In this document: positions 36,810-45,360 of the stretch, one piece after another
Layout of the letters: each line of letters opens with the position of its first letter
Position numbering within the stretch: position 1 is the first letter of the stretch
Assembly: GCA_030429175.1 (NCBI GenBank)
Contig: JAUIDD010000017.1
Coordinates: 1-49,105 of the forward strand
Origin: Gammaproteobacteria bacterium
Lineage (GTDB): Bacteria > Pseudomonadota > Gammaproteobacteria > Coxiellales > Coxiellaceae
Reading direction: 5' to 3'
DNA length: 49,105 bases
Translations under genes and position numbers: made by a program
Notes under the pieces: model-generated
Told to the model about the DNA's origin: nothing
The model's input: the letters and a program-made list of their open reading frames with translations, nothing else
Database searches by the model: none

Positions 36810-36856
36810 AGAGAACCCTAGTTTCGTCTAAATTGTTCATTCTAGTTGGTTATGCA

Positions 36857-36885
36857 TTGTTAAGCAAATACAGTGTTTGTATACT
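36857..36885 (+). promoter_or_regulatory. Predicted sigma-70 promoter of yciO
   Basis: TTGTTA (36857-36862) and TATACT (36880-36885) have the ideal 17-base spacing. Initiation is expected at 36891-36893, which coincides with the yciO ATG, so the message may be leaderless. Confidence 0.65.
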
Positions 36886-36892
36886 GTTCGCT

Positions 36893-37501
36893 ATGATTAC
36901 AATACACCCATCTCATCCTCAACAGAGGCTCATCGAGCGAGTCGCGGCTATCGTGCAGTCAGATGGTGTCATTATCTATCCAACAGATTCTGCTTATGCG
37001 ATTGGGTGTCAGCTTGATAATAATGAAGGTGTTGAGCGTATCCGACGGATTCGGAATCTCGATAAGCGTCATAACTTTACCTTGATGTGTCGTGATTTAT
37101 CTGAGCTGTCGGTATTTGCTAAAGTGGATAATGTCATTTTTCGTATGCTAAAGGCGCATACGCCCGGCCCCTACACGTTTGTGATGTTAGCGACCAAGGG
37201 TGTGCCCAAGCGCTTACAAAATATCAAACGTAAAACAATTGGATTGCGTATTCCTGATCATCCGGTCACCCAGGCATTGCTTAACACATTAGATAAGCCG
37301 CTGTTGAGCTTAACCATGACGATGCCCGGTAAACTACTGCCGATAGCGAATGCTGAAGATGTGCCAGAGTCGCTTGAGCAGCAAGTTGATATGGTTATTG
37401 ATGCGGGGCATTGTGGTATTGAGCCAACCACGGTGATTGACTTGACTGGCAACATACCTGAAATACTGCGCCAAGGAAAAGGTGATGCCAGTATTTTCTA
37501 A
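36893..37501 (+). CDS. yciO: Sua5/YciO/YrdC family protein, YciO type
   Basis: A 202-residue protein of the threonylcarbamoyl-AMP synthase superfamily. HPSHPQQRL at the start, VIIYPTDSAYAIGCQL, the HNFTLMCRDLSELS stretch and KRKTIGLRIPDHP closely follow E. coli YciO, so it is assigned there rather than to TsaC, which makes the t6A precursor. The start at 36893 has no Shine-Dalgarno sequence, but a good promoter places initiation on the ATG. The gene overlaps the kinase gene by 17 bases. Confidence 0.93.
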   Translation: MITIHPSHPQQRLIERVAAIVQSDGVIIYPTDSAYAIGCQLDNNEGVERIRRIRNLDKRHNFTLMCRDLSELSVFAKVDNVIFRMLKAHTPGPYTFVMLATKGVPKRLQNIKRKTIGLRIPDHPVTQALLNTLDKPLLSLTMTMPGKLLPIANAEDVPESLEQQVDMVIDAGHCGIEPTTVIDLTGNIPEILRQGKGDASIF

Positions 37502-38468
37502 GATTGCTGATTACTACGGATTGGGTGCCATACAAGGCAAGCCCAAAGCGTTAGATGGTGGGCGTTCACATTTGTTATGGCGTATGGATACGACCGGCGG
37601 GTGCTTTGTGGTGAAACAAATGCTGCCACGTTTTGAAAAAGAAGTGAATGTTGATTTGTGTCGTCATACTCAAGCCATCGCTAAGTTAGTTGCTAAGCAC
37701 GGATTGCCAGCGGTTACGGCGCTGGTGAACCGTGATTGTGATATATGCTTTATTGAAAATAAAGTGGTTTATATGGTGTTTCCCTATGTGAATGCGTTGC
37801 GTTTATCCCGCTCTAAGATGGCTATCGAGCAATGCACCATCGGTGGAGATTGTTTGGCACGACTACATGGTCTAGCACTTGATGTGCCATCTGCACCACA
37901 GTGGCAATTTCATTTTCATTCGGAATACCTGGATTATATAGAAAATTTAAAACAGATAAAGCCTAAGCTTGCAACTGAATTATGGTCGATGTTGGATACA
38001 ATCAAGCATTGTTATAGGGTTGCAGCCCAATATCATGCATTAGTGCCACAGAATATTGTTGTTAGTCATCGTGATTTAGATACGTATAATTTCATTTGGG
38101 ATACGCAGGGTAATTATTATATTGTAGATTGGGATACGGCAGGTCAAGTTGATGCGGCGACTGAACTGATGTATGTTGCCATTACCTGGGGGATGGAACG
38201 CTATGATTATTTAAATATGGATAAGGTAATAGCACTTTTTAAAGCATACCAAAAACGTCGCCCACTAGAGATAAAAGATCGTTTAGCACTATTGGATACA
38301 GTATTGGTTAACTGGATGAATTGGATGTTTAAGCAGCTAAGACGTCTGGCGACACAGTCGCTCACGCTCGCAGAACAAAATGCAGCTATCAGTGAAATTC
38401 ATAATTCCGTACTTTCTTTTTCTCACGTACAATCAGGCAAGTCAGATCCATGGTTTTGTCACAAATAA
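37485..38468 (+). CDS. APH-fold phosphotransferase (choline/aminoglycoside kinase family)
   Basis: A 327-residue kinase-like protein. The catalytic loop is SHRDLDTYNFIWD (HxDxxxxN), and the metal-binding motif is IVDWDTAG, as in choline kinases and aminoglycoside phosphotransferases. An N-terminal lobe with CFVVKQML supplies the ATP-binding lysine. The start at 37485 is favoured by AAGGA seven bases upstream, inside yciO; GTG 37482 is possible. The substrate is unknown, and there is no evidence that it gives antibiotic resistance. A hairpin follows. Confidence 0.85.
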   Translation: MPVFSKIADYYGLGAIQGKPKALDGGRSHLLWRMDTTGGCFVVKQMLPRFEKEVNVDLCRHTQAIAKLVAKHGLPAVTALVNRDCDICFIENKVVYMVFPYVNALRLSRSKMAIEQCTIGGDCLARLHGLALDVPSAPQWQFHFHSEYLDYIENLKQIKPKLATELWSMLDTIKHCYRVAAQYHALVPQNIVVSHRDLDTYNFIWDTQGNYYIVDWDTAGQVDAATELMYVAITWGMERYDYLNMDKVIALFKAYQKRRPLEIKDRLALLDTVLVNWMNWMFKQLRRLATQSLTLAEQNAAISEIHNSVLSFSHVQSGKSDPWFCHK

Positions 38469-38490
38469 GGTGTTATTATAATCACCTTAT
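38465..38490 (+). terminator. Hairpin terminator after kinase gene
   Basis: ATAAGGTG and CACCTTAT form a perfect 8-bp stem with a 10-base AT loop, including the stop codon of the upstream gene. The sequence after it (TGTTTG) is only partly U rich, so termination may be partial. Confidence 0.5.
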
Positions 38491-38512
38491 TGTTTGAAAT
38501 GGTTTTTTAGTC

Positions 38513-39424
38513 ATGACTGAGGCACAATCGCAGGAGCATCAAAATGTACCAGATGCACAAGGCGTAGAAGCGCGAGATGAATCACATGTGATCAAAGTAC
38601 ATGGCACTCAGATTACCGAGCTTCCAGATGATCTTTATATCCCTCCAGATGCACTACGCGTTTTCTTAGAAGCGTTTCAAGGGCCTCTAGATTTATTGTT
38701 ATACCTGATTAAAAAGCAAAACATCAACATTTTAGATTTACCTATTGCCTCGATTACACGTCAATATATGGATTATGTGGAGGTGATGCGGGAGTTACAA
38801 CTTGAATTAGCCGCTGAGTATCTGGTGATGGCGGCGATGCTTGCCGAAATCAAATCACGTCTGTTATTGCCACGCCAAGAAGAGACTATAGAAGAAGAGG
38901 GTGCGGATCCTCGCGCCGATTTAGTGCGTCGTCTTCAAGAGTATGAACGCTTTAAAAATGCCGCCGAGTCACTCGATGAGTTGCCCCGAGCTGAGCGTGA
39001 CTTTTATGTGGCTGATGCAGATAAACCTAAATTTGAACGTAAACTAGCCTATCCAGAAGTATTACTACCTGATTTAATTTCAGCACTTCGTGACGTATTA
39101 AAGCGTGCTGAACTTTATTCAGAGCATCAAATTGAGCGTGAATCATTATCGATTCGCGAGCGCATGACGATAGTACTTTCTAAAGTGAAGCCTGATAGCT
39201 TCATTGAAATTGGCCAAATATTTACTGCTGAAGAAGGGCGCATGGGTGTCGTGGTTACCTTTATCGCTATTCTCGAGCTGTGTCGCCAGTCACTGATTGA
39301 AATCTCACAAGCGCAAGCGTTTGCACCGGTGTATGTTAAGGCGCGCTGTGCGGATGCTGTGGAATCACTTGAAATTGATTATAGCCAACTTGAAGCATTT
39401 AATGATGGAGGTCAGTATGACTGA
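38513..39424 (+). CDS. scpA: Segregation and condensation protein A
   Basis: Kleisin subunit linking SMC or its equivalent in chromosome condensation. After a 45-residue acidic N-terminal tail, the typical segment FQGPLDLLLYLIKKQNINILDLPI begins the first winged-helix/helical region; RRLQEYERFKNAA and a C-terminal winged helix (VVTFIAILELCRQ) follow. At 303 residues it is within the normal range. It overlaps scpB by eight bases. Confidence 0.95.
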   Translation: MTEAQSQEHQNVPDAQGVEARDESHVIKVHGTQITELPDDLYIPPDALRVFLEAFQGPLDLLLYLIKKQNINILDLPIASITRQYMDYVEVMRELQLELAAEYLVMAAMLAEIKSRLLLPRQEETIEEEGADPRADLVRRLQEYERFKNAAESLDELPRAERDFYVADADKPKFERKLAYPEVLLPDLISALRDVLKRAELYSEHQIERESLSIRERMTIVLSKVKPDSFIEIGQIFTAEEGRMGVVVTFIAILELCRQSLIEISQAQAFAPVYVKARCADAVESLEIDYSQLEAFNDGGQYD

Positions 39425-40172
39425 TGTTGTCGATCAAAAACATATTCTAGAAGCTGCTATTTTTGCAGCTGGTGAGCCCTTGCCACTTGAGCGTTTGGCA
39501 CAGTTATTTCCAGAGTCAGATCGCCCATCGAATAAGGAGCTCAAAGACTTATTAAAAGAAGTTTCAACTGCGTATGAAGAGCGTGGCGTTGATTTGGTGC
39601 AAGTGTCAAGTGGTTATCGTTTCCAAGTTAAACAAGCATTAGCGCCATGGTTGCAGCGTTTATGGGAACACAAACCAGCACGTTATACGCGCGCATTTTT
39701 AGAAACCTTAGTCTTAATTGCATATCGTCAACCGATCACTCGTGGTGAGATCGAAGAGGTGCGTGGTGTGGCAGTTAACAGTAATATCATCAAGCAATTA
39801 ATGGAGCGCGAGTGGATTAAAATTGTCGGCAATAAAGAAGTGCCAGGAAAGCCTGCATTATTTGGCACAACAAAACAATTTTTAGATTACTTTGGGCTTA
39901 AAGTATTAGGTGATTTGCCACCATTACAAGAAGTAACGGACTTAGATGCTGCAGCAGCAGCGTTAAGCGAACAACTAAGTTTACCGGTTGAAGGTGAGCA
40001 AAATGAATTTGAAGAAACCAAACCAGAAGATAATGTTCTCGTATTCCAAACAGCTGACCCAGTTGAAGTGGCAAAAGCACGTGCGCTTGAAGCAGTCGCT
40101 GAACAAAAAGCGGTGGAAGAGGAATCGTTAATGTTAGCAGAAATTGATAAAATTATAGATAGCGTTGGATAA
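39417..40172 (+). CDS. scpB: Segregation and condensation protein B
   Basis: Dimeric winged-helix partner of ScpA in the SMC-ScpAB-type complex. The 251-residue protein contains EAAIFAAGEPLPLERL, the RYTRAFLETLVLIAYRQPITRGEIEEVRG hallmark region and GKPALFGTTKQFLDYFGL. A long acidic C-terminal tail follows from about residue 180. The ATG at 39417 has GGAGG upstream and overlaps the scpA stop; a longer frame from 39297 lies within scpA and is rejected. Confidence 0.95.
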   Translation: MTDVVDQKHILEAAIFAAGEPLPLERLAQLFPESDRPSNKELKDLLKEVSTAYEERGVDLVQVSSGYRFQVKQALAPWLQRLWEHKPARYTRAFLETLVLIAYRQPITRGEIEEVRGVAVNSNIIKQLMEREWIKIVGNKEVPGKPALFGTTKQFLDYFGLKVLGDLPPLQEVTDLDAAAAALSEQLSLPVEGEQNEFEETKPEDNVLVFQTADPVEVAKARALEAVAEQKAVEEESLMLAEIDKIIDSVG

Positions 40173-40892
40173 ATGAATTCAGAAAAATTACAAAAAGTAT
40201 TGGCCCGCCAAGGTCTCGGTTCGCGTCGTGAGATGGAGCGTTGGATCGAAGACGGACGTATCACTGTCAATCAAAAAACGGCGACCATAGGTGATCGTGT
40301 GACAGTCAAAGATCATATTGAAGTTGATGGTAAGCCGCTCAATGTGCCTCAAGAAAAAACTAAAACGCGTGTGATTTTATATCATAAGCAGATTGGTGAA
40401 ATTTGCAGTCATAATGATGTAGCAGGTAAAGGCTCGGTATTCGATCATTTACCAGATCTGGAGAGTGGCCGTTGGATTAGTGTTGGACGCCTCGATGTGA
40501 ATAGTTCTGGTTTATTGTTGTTTACTAACGATGGTGATCTTGCCCATCGTTTAATGCATCCTTCATCCCAGTTCGAACGTGAATATGCCGTACGGGTATT
40601 AGGACAAGCCTCCGAAGAAACACTCAAAACATTAACCACCGGAGTGACGCTCGAAGATGGCGAAGCACGCTTTGAACATATTGTGCCGATCGAAAGCAGT
40701 GGTGCCAATCACTGGTATTATGTCGTTGTCACTGAGGGGCGTAATCGTTTAGTGCGACGCCTGTGGGAATCGCAGGGCATGGCTGTCAATCGCTTAAAGC
40801 GTGTGCGCTATGGTAATATCATTCTTGGTAGCACACCTAAAGCAGGCGGTTTTAGAGAATTAACGTCGCAAGAGTTAAGTCAGTTAACTTAA
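40173..40892 (+). CDS. rluB: 23S rRNA pseudouridine(2605) synthase
   Basis: Isomerises uridine 2605 in 23S rRNA. The 239-residue protein has an N-terminal S4 RNA-binding domain (LQKVLARQGLGSRREMERWI) and a pseudouridine synthase domain with the catalytic aspartate in GRLDVNSSGLLLFTNDG. Position directly behind scpB matches the common scpA-scpB-rluB operon and favours RluB over RluE or RluF. Begins immediately after the scpB stop. Confidence 0.93.
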   Translation: MNSEKLQKVLARQGLGSRREMERWIEDGRITVNQKTATIGDRVTVKDHIEVDGKPLNVPQEKTKTRVILYHKQIGEICSHNDVAGKGSVFDHLPDLESGRWISVGRLDVNSSGLLLFTNDGDLAHRLMHPSSQFEREYAVRVLGQASEETLKTLTTGVTLEDGEARFEHIVPIESSGANHWYYVVVTEGRNRLVRRLWESQGMAVNRLKRVRYGNIILGSTPKAGGFRELTSQELSQLT

Positions 40893-40917
40893 TGTACTGA
40901 AAATACAATGTAATTAT

Positions 40918-40940
40918 GTTAGCTTGCTCAACATGCTAAC
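40918..40940 (+). terminator. Possible hairpin after rluB
   Basis: GTTAGC and GCTAAC can pair as a 6-bp stem over an 11-base loop about 25 bases after rluB ends. There is no U tract, so it is a weak candidate. Confidence 0.3.
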
Positions 40941-41258
40941 CTATATCAAAACACTTTCCAATGATATAACTGAATTAAAATCATTATTCTTATCTTCGCA
41001 ATTACAACTTAAAAAAAATTCCCAAGAAAAGAAAACACTTGCTTTGGCTTACTTACCTTCAAACAGATTTAATTATTTTGCGTAAGTCCAAGCTAAGTCT
41101 GACAAATTATTGCATCAAATTATGAAATCTTTAGTGTCATATAAAATCACTAATTTTAGTCTGTTTGCAAAAGTTTTTTGAACTGTAATATATGCTAATG
41201 TGGTAATTCATAACTACGTAACAAATACTTAAGTATAAAACTACTATAGGAGTTTTTT

Positions 41259-41324
41259 ATGTGCATAAAAAAGCTTGTTTCAAGGCTTTTATGTGATATA
41301 TTCAGTAAGGTGATTATGTGCTAA
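41259..41324 (+). CDS. Putative 21-residue micropeptide
   Basis: A 22-codon ORF (21 residues plus stop) with a strong site, AGGAG, six bases before the ATG. The product begins MCIKKLVSRLLC and ends with IMC; it is basic and amphipathic, with three cysteines. It ends 48 bases before the giant ankyrin gene. It could be a leader peptide, a membrane-active peptide or a chance ORF. I see no attenuator hairpin, so a regulatory function is not established. Confidence 0.4.
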   Translation: MCIKKLVSRLLCDIFSKVIMC

Positions 41325-41371
41325 TTATGATGTGATGCATGCTAAAGTTGGAATAAATTTTTGGAGGCCTA

Positions 41372-44300
41372 ATGATACCAGAAATAAAGAATGCTGTTGT
41401 AACAGCGATTACTCAAGGAGATGTCGATTTTTTGCGATTGATGTGGCAAAAATCTATTTATGAGTCTATCGGATATTGTGCTTTACAAAGACAATATTTT
41501 TCAAAGATAGATGAAAAAATGTTATGTGATTTACGTGCACGGTTTTATGATCGAGAAAGTGGCGTCATTGTTAGTGCTATAGAAAACTTTAAATTAAAAT
41601 ATCCTAGTGTGGAAATCTTATTGGATCGGTACGTTGGTATCCTTATAGGAGAATTACATGCTTGCTTTAAAGAAGCAGCTGATGGAATTAAAAATTATAT
41701 TGAAGAAAAAATGGAAGGTGTTTCTAGTTTTTATTTATCAATTTCCGATGAAATGCTGAGTTTTTTCCCTTTCGAAAATCGAACTTATACTGAAGAAAAG
41801 CTTCGATATGAAAATCAACTAATTGCGTCATCAGTTTTATTGCAGCGCTATTATGCATTGTTAAAGGATGACCTTGAAAAGAGTATCGTGTTTATCGATA
41901 GCAAATGTCGAAATGCGTATGATGGTTTAAATAGTTTAACGTTATACTCGGATGATAATAGTGCACTGGCGGATACTGCTTTAGAGAAAGCCATTCATGC
42001 CTGTGCTAACATTGCTACACAGCTTGCTGTTACTTATGAAAATAGCTATGAGCAGGTTAAAGAGCAACGTAGACAGGCGGTTGAGGCATGGTTATCTCAG
42101 TTTACTGAAGAAGCTCAGAATGAAACAGATTCTTATAGAATTCTGTTCGAATCTGGCCGTGAGTTGAGGGCGCAGAAACTCCTGAGTGAAATTGTAGAGT
42201 CACCTTCCGATTCCATGCAACTGTTAGGCGATGATCAAGATGCTGAAGCACTGAGAGCTGCCCAACGTGAAAATATAAATTCTGATTCAATACAAGAATT
42301 GATCCGTGCAACATTAGTTAGTTTTTATTTTTGGCATGATGCGGTGTTAAACGATTATCAACAAACTGTATATCATATAGCCGCCCAAGTTGGTGTAACA
42401 GAAATTTTAGATGTATTTGCGGCAACCGAGTTAACCCCAGGTTTGGAAGAGATTCTTATTAATGCTGAACAGGAGATTGTTAAACCGGAACTGCGAACTG
42501 TATTTTTGTCTGCTCAAGATCAAGATGGCAATACGCCGTTTCACGTTGCAATGCATCATGATCAATATGAATTTGCCATAAAGTTGCTGGATTGCAGTGC
42601 AGACTTGACACTTCAGAATAATGCATCAGTGCCAGCGTATGCTGCTAGAAATTCATTTGATCAAGCATTTGTATTTTATGCTGCAAGCCTACAGAATCTT
42701 GACTGGCTGACACGCTTAAAGCAAACATGTCCCATAGCTATTAATGCTTTAGACAATCATAATAAGAATGCGTTACATATCACCTTAAAAAATGGTGATA
42801 TTCATACGGCATTACACTTAATTGAGTTGGGTATTGATTTATTTCAGCCGAATAATGCAGGTATTTTGGCTTTTGAGCAATGCTCACAGGAAAATAGTGA
42901 TCCATTAGCCATACAGGCAGCACGTTCAAATTGCTTGAGTCGCCTATTGACGAGTATAGACTCTAAAGAGCTAAAGCAGGCCTTATTACTTGAGCAAAAA
43001 GATACTGAAGGTAATGTGGCTATACATCATGCTTGGAAAAGTGGAAACGTAACAATGATCCTTGATATTATGGCTGAAGATGTGACTGCCGATATTCAGA
43101 ATAATGCACAAGAATCACCTGTGACACATTTTAACGAACATGGTGATACGCTTTGGATGCAGTTATGTAAAGCAGGTGAAGTTGATGCTTTGCTAAAGTT
43201 TTTGCTATCAAATAAATATCTTGCAAATAACCCGGGCAATAATGTAACGGACAATACAGTTTTGCATCAAGCGATTATTCAACACGATGCAAACATGACA
43301 TTTGCGTTACTCGAGGCTGAAGACTTGCAGTTCGATTTGGATAAATGCAATAGAGAAGGCAATTCTATCTATACTGTGACAGATGTAAATGGGAATAATT
43401 TTTTACATTTTATGGCACAAAACAATAGATATGAGTTACTTTTAGCTTTAGTAATGCGTGATTATTTATTGCCACTTGATATTGTAAATGCTCAGAATAT
43501 TGATGGAGATACACCACTTCATTGTGCTATGCAAGCGGGTCATCATAGCTTAGCTTTTGCATTAGTACGATTGGGTGCGAATTTACACCTTCAAAATAAC
43601 GCTGGGGTTGCCGCATATCAACAATTTGATCCAGCAGGTTTGCCGCTGCCACATGCTATGGTTTATCAGAAGGAACGAGATATTCTGCTAAAACTCGTGC
43701 GGGCAGGTGTCATCAATGTGGATCATCAAACAGCAGCGGGTATGCCTTTTTGGGAGTATTTAAATTCTTTAATCAGTGAGGAGGTTTCCGAGCAAAATGC
43801 GGCAATAAAATCTAAGCAAGATGCAGCAGTGAAACCTGGGCAAAGCTACCAGGAATATAAAGACTTTCTAGCCATTACTTTAGTAAACAGCCTCTATATT
43901 CAGCTACGAGAAAACATATCAGGAAATGAACAAGCGCGCATTGAGGGTGCTACTAGGCCACTTGCTTACCTGAGTCAAGATCAACAACGCCAATTTTCTC
44001 GTTATGAGCAAGATACGGTACAGTTATTGGTAAGTCTAGAAGCATCTCTGTATCCACAATACGATCTAGAGACGGGAGAGAGATCTGTACCATTGCAACT
44101 ACGGTTGAGTTTTCGTGAACGTTTATTACATGTATTCCTTAGCAAGAGTAGATGTGAACGCTATCAGATGCGACAGCGTATGGCTATTGCTGAAATTTTA
44201 AATCGGCTTAAGGTAGAGGTGGGTAATTGCTTTCTCATACAAAATGATCAAGGTCTCAGAAATACCTCGAATGCAGAAGCAAATCAGCAGCTATTGCCTC

Positions 44301-45172
44301 TGGCCGCCGGTAGAGAGCTGCAGCGTCTATCACAATCTGCTTTTATTATCGATGGGTATGGTCATAAAACATCTTACGAATATTTAAGAGCACAAAATCA
44401 AATTATTAATAGCCAATTAGATCAAGCACGTCAAAGTGAGGCACAAGCACTTCAGCGTGAAGCGCAAGAACGCCAAGAGAAGGAGCAAGCACGTCAAGGT
44501 GAGGCACAAGCACTTCAGCGTGAAGTGCAAGAACGCCAAGAGAAAGAGCAAGCGCGTCAACGTGAAGTGCAAGAACGCCAAGAGAAGGAGCAAGCGCGTC
44601 AACGTGAGGCGCAAGCACAGAAGCAAGTAACTATTATGAGTCAGCTTACCAAGATTGATCTTGATTATATTGTCGACTGCGAGGAGGCTCTCGATTTTTC
44701 ATTGACTCAGGCGGTATCTTTTTATCTTGATGCTGAATTAGCGGCTGATAATAGTTTAGAAGAGGTAGATGGAGATTTTGCGACACAGCTTGCGCAACTG
44801 CAAGCAGAGTTATCACGGCCAATTGTGGTATTGGTGTTGGTTGAGCCAGAGGCTGGTGCCGGCCATTTAGCCTTATTGAACCCTGAGGTAATGTCACAAT
44901 TATCGCGGTATCCGGGTAAGCCTATCTTTGTATTTTACGATCAGCAGCAAGGCTTGTGTCATGGTATTCGCTTAAGACGTCGCACTACAGCAGATGACGT
45001 GATAGAAAATATTTTGCAAGAAGTGGTACGTGCTCAACCGGCACAAGCTGTTTCAATCACATCGACGGGTGCGGGTATTTTTCAACCTGCGGTTGCGAGA
45101 GATTCTGATACTCAGGATCAAGATGCAGCGGCGCGCGAAGATGCTCGGAATTTACATGGAACAAATATTTAA
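41372..45172 (+). CDS. Giant ankyrin repeat protein with coiled coil and conserved C-terminal domain
   Basis: A 1266-residue protein of unknown function. Residues 1 to about 325 are helical without recognised domains. Ankyrin units of variable spacing run from about 329 to 750 (TVYHIAAQVGVTEIL, GNTPFHVAMHHDQYEFAIKLL, NALHITLKNGDIHTALHL, DTPLHCAMQAGHHSLAFALV). After about 250 more residues, a Gln/Glu/Arg coiled coil of exact heptad multiples spans 1020-1082. A compact C-terminal domain (about 1095-1210, with IVVLVLVEPEAGAGHLALL and GKPIFVFYDQQQ) follows. GGAGG precedes the ATG. No signal peptide. The last two parts recur almost identically at the end of the next ORF. Host-directed function is inferred. 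Confidence 0.88.
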   Translation: MIPEIKNAVVTAITQGDVDFLRLMWQKSIYESIGYCALQRQYFSKIDEKMLCDLRARFYDRESGVIVSAIENFKLKYPSVEILLDRYVGILIGELHACFKEAADGIKNYIEEKMEGVSSFYLSISDEMLSFFPFENRTYTEEKLRYENQLIASSVLLQRYYALLKDDLEKSIVFIDSKCRNAYDGLNSLTLYSDDNSALADTALEKAIHACANIATQLAVTYENSYEQVKEQRRQAVEAWLSQFTEEAQNETDSYRILFESGRELRAQKLLSEIVESPSDSMQLLGDDQDAEALRAAQRENINSDSIQELIRATLVSFYFWHDAVLNDYQQTVYHIAAQVGVTEILDVFAATELTPGLEEILINAEQEIVKPELRTVFLSAQDQDGNTPFHVAMHHDQYEFAIKLLDCSADLTLQNNASVPAYAARNSFDQAFVFYAASLQNLDWLTRLKQTCPIAINALDNHNKNALHITLKNGDIHTALHLIELGIDLFQPNNAGILAFEQCSQENSDPLAIQAARSNCLSRLLTSIDSKELKQALLLEQKDTEGNVAIHHAWKSGNVTMILDIMAEDVTADIQNNAQESPVTHFNEHGDTLWMQLCKAGEVDALLKFLLSNKYLANNPGNNVTDNTVLHQAIIQHDANMTFALLEAEDLQFDLDKCNREGNSIYTVTDVNGNNFLHFMAQNNRYELLLALVMRDYLLPLDIVNAQNIDGDTPLHCAMQAGHHSLAFALVRLGANLHLQNNAGVAAYQQFDPAGLPLPHAMVYQKERDILLKLVRAGVINVDHQTAAGMPFWEYLNSLISEEVSEQNAAIKSKQDAAVKPGQSYQEYKDFLAITLVNSLYIQLRENISGNEQARIEGATRPLAYLSQDQQRQFSRYEQDTVQLLVSLEASLYPQYDLETGERSVPLQLRLSFRERLLHVFLSKSRCERYQMRQRMAIAEILNRLKVEVGNCFLIQNDQGLRNTSNAEANQQLLPLAAGRELQRLSQSAFIIDGYGHKTSYEYLRAQNQIINSQLDQARQSEAQALQREAQERQEKEQARQGEAQALQREVQERQEKEQARQREVQERQEKEQARQREAQAQKQVTIMSQLTKIDLDYIVDCEEALDFSLTQAVSFYLDAELAADNSLEEVDGDFATQLAQLQAELSRPIVVLVLVEPEAGAGHLALLNPEVMSQLSRYPGKPIFVFYDQQQGLCHGIRLRRRTTADDVIENILQEVVRAQPAQAVSITSTGAGIFQPAVARDSDTQDQDAAAREDARNLHGTNI
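44429..44617 (+). repeat. 63-bp tandem repeats encoding heptad coiled coil, copy A
   Basis: Units of 63, 63, 42 and 21 bases encode RQSEAQALQREAQERQEKEQ-type blocks, multiples of seven codons. Near-identical DNA units indicate recent expansion. The same array with one fewer unit lies at 48589-48735. Confidence 0.9.
44708..44990 (+). repeat. Near-identical C-terminal domain DNA, copy A
   Basis: Shares long identical stretches with 48826-49105, including the block from GCGGTATC and the final hundred bases; a one-codon indel separates them. The partner is about 4.1 kb away in the next gene. Confidence 0.9.
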
Positions 45173-45360
45173 AAAACTATTTTTGAGTCATCTTATCTTT
45201 TTCATTAAGGTAAGTTTGGTACAAAATAAAATAAGGAGTCGGTATTTTTAAGAAGCATCATGGCTGTTGAAGAAAAATAATACAGCTTAATTAAAAAATA
45301 TGTTAAGCTGCGTTGGCTTTAAAGGTATATGATTAGGTGGTATTTGTATAAGGAGGGAGC

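Larger units (their letters stand above)
40893..41371 (+). other. Gene-poor AT-rich interval before giant gene
   Basis: This 479-base interval holds a weak hairpin (40918-40940), a 50-codon ORF at 40933-41085 with no ribosome site (Lys/Leu/Gln-rich, possibly a remnant or chance), and the 21-codon ORF listed at 41259. No convincing -35/-10 pair or known RNA was seen. Confidence 0.6.

Noticed and set aside
37485-38468. Aminoglycoside resistance gene
   Set aside because: Only the general HxDxxxxN and DWD kinase motifs are visible. The family also includes choline, homoserine and protein kinases, so resistance is unsupported.
40933-41085. 50-codon ORF after rluB
   Set aside because: No ribosome site, biased composition and no recognised similarity; mentioned only within the interval description.
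44429-44617. CRISPR-like array
   Set aside because: The repeats are contiguous, lie within a coding frame and have no spacers.
44406-44897. Long open frames on the minus strand across the coiled-coil repeat
   Set aside because: They arise from the repeat's biased codons and mirror the plus-strand gene; they have no ribosome site or recognisable product. The same applies to 48554-49012.
44708-45172. Shared C-terminal domain of the giant proteins as an OTU-like cysteine protease
   Set aside because: Alternating hydrophobic strands and a late histidine look vaguely OTU-like, but the upstream cysteine in copy A (VDCEEALDF) is replaced in copy B (VDHQDAIDL), so no conserved nucleophile is seen.
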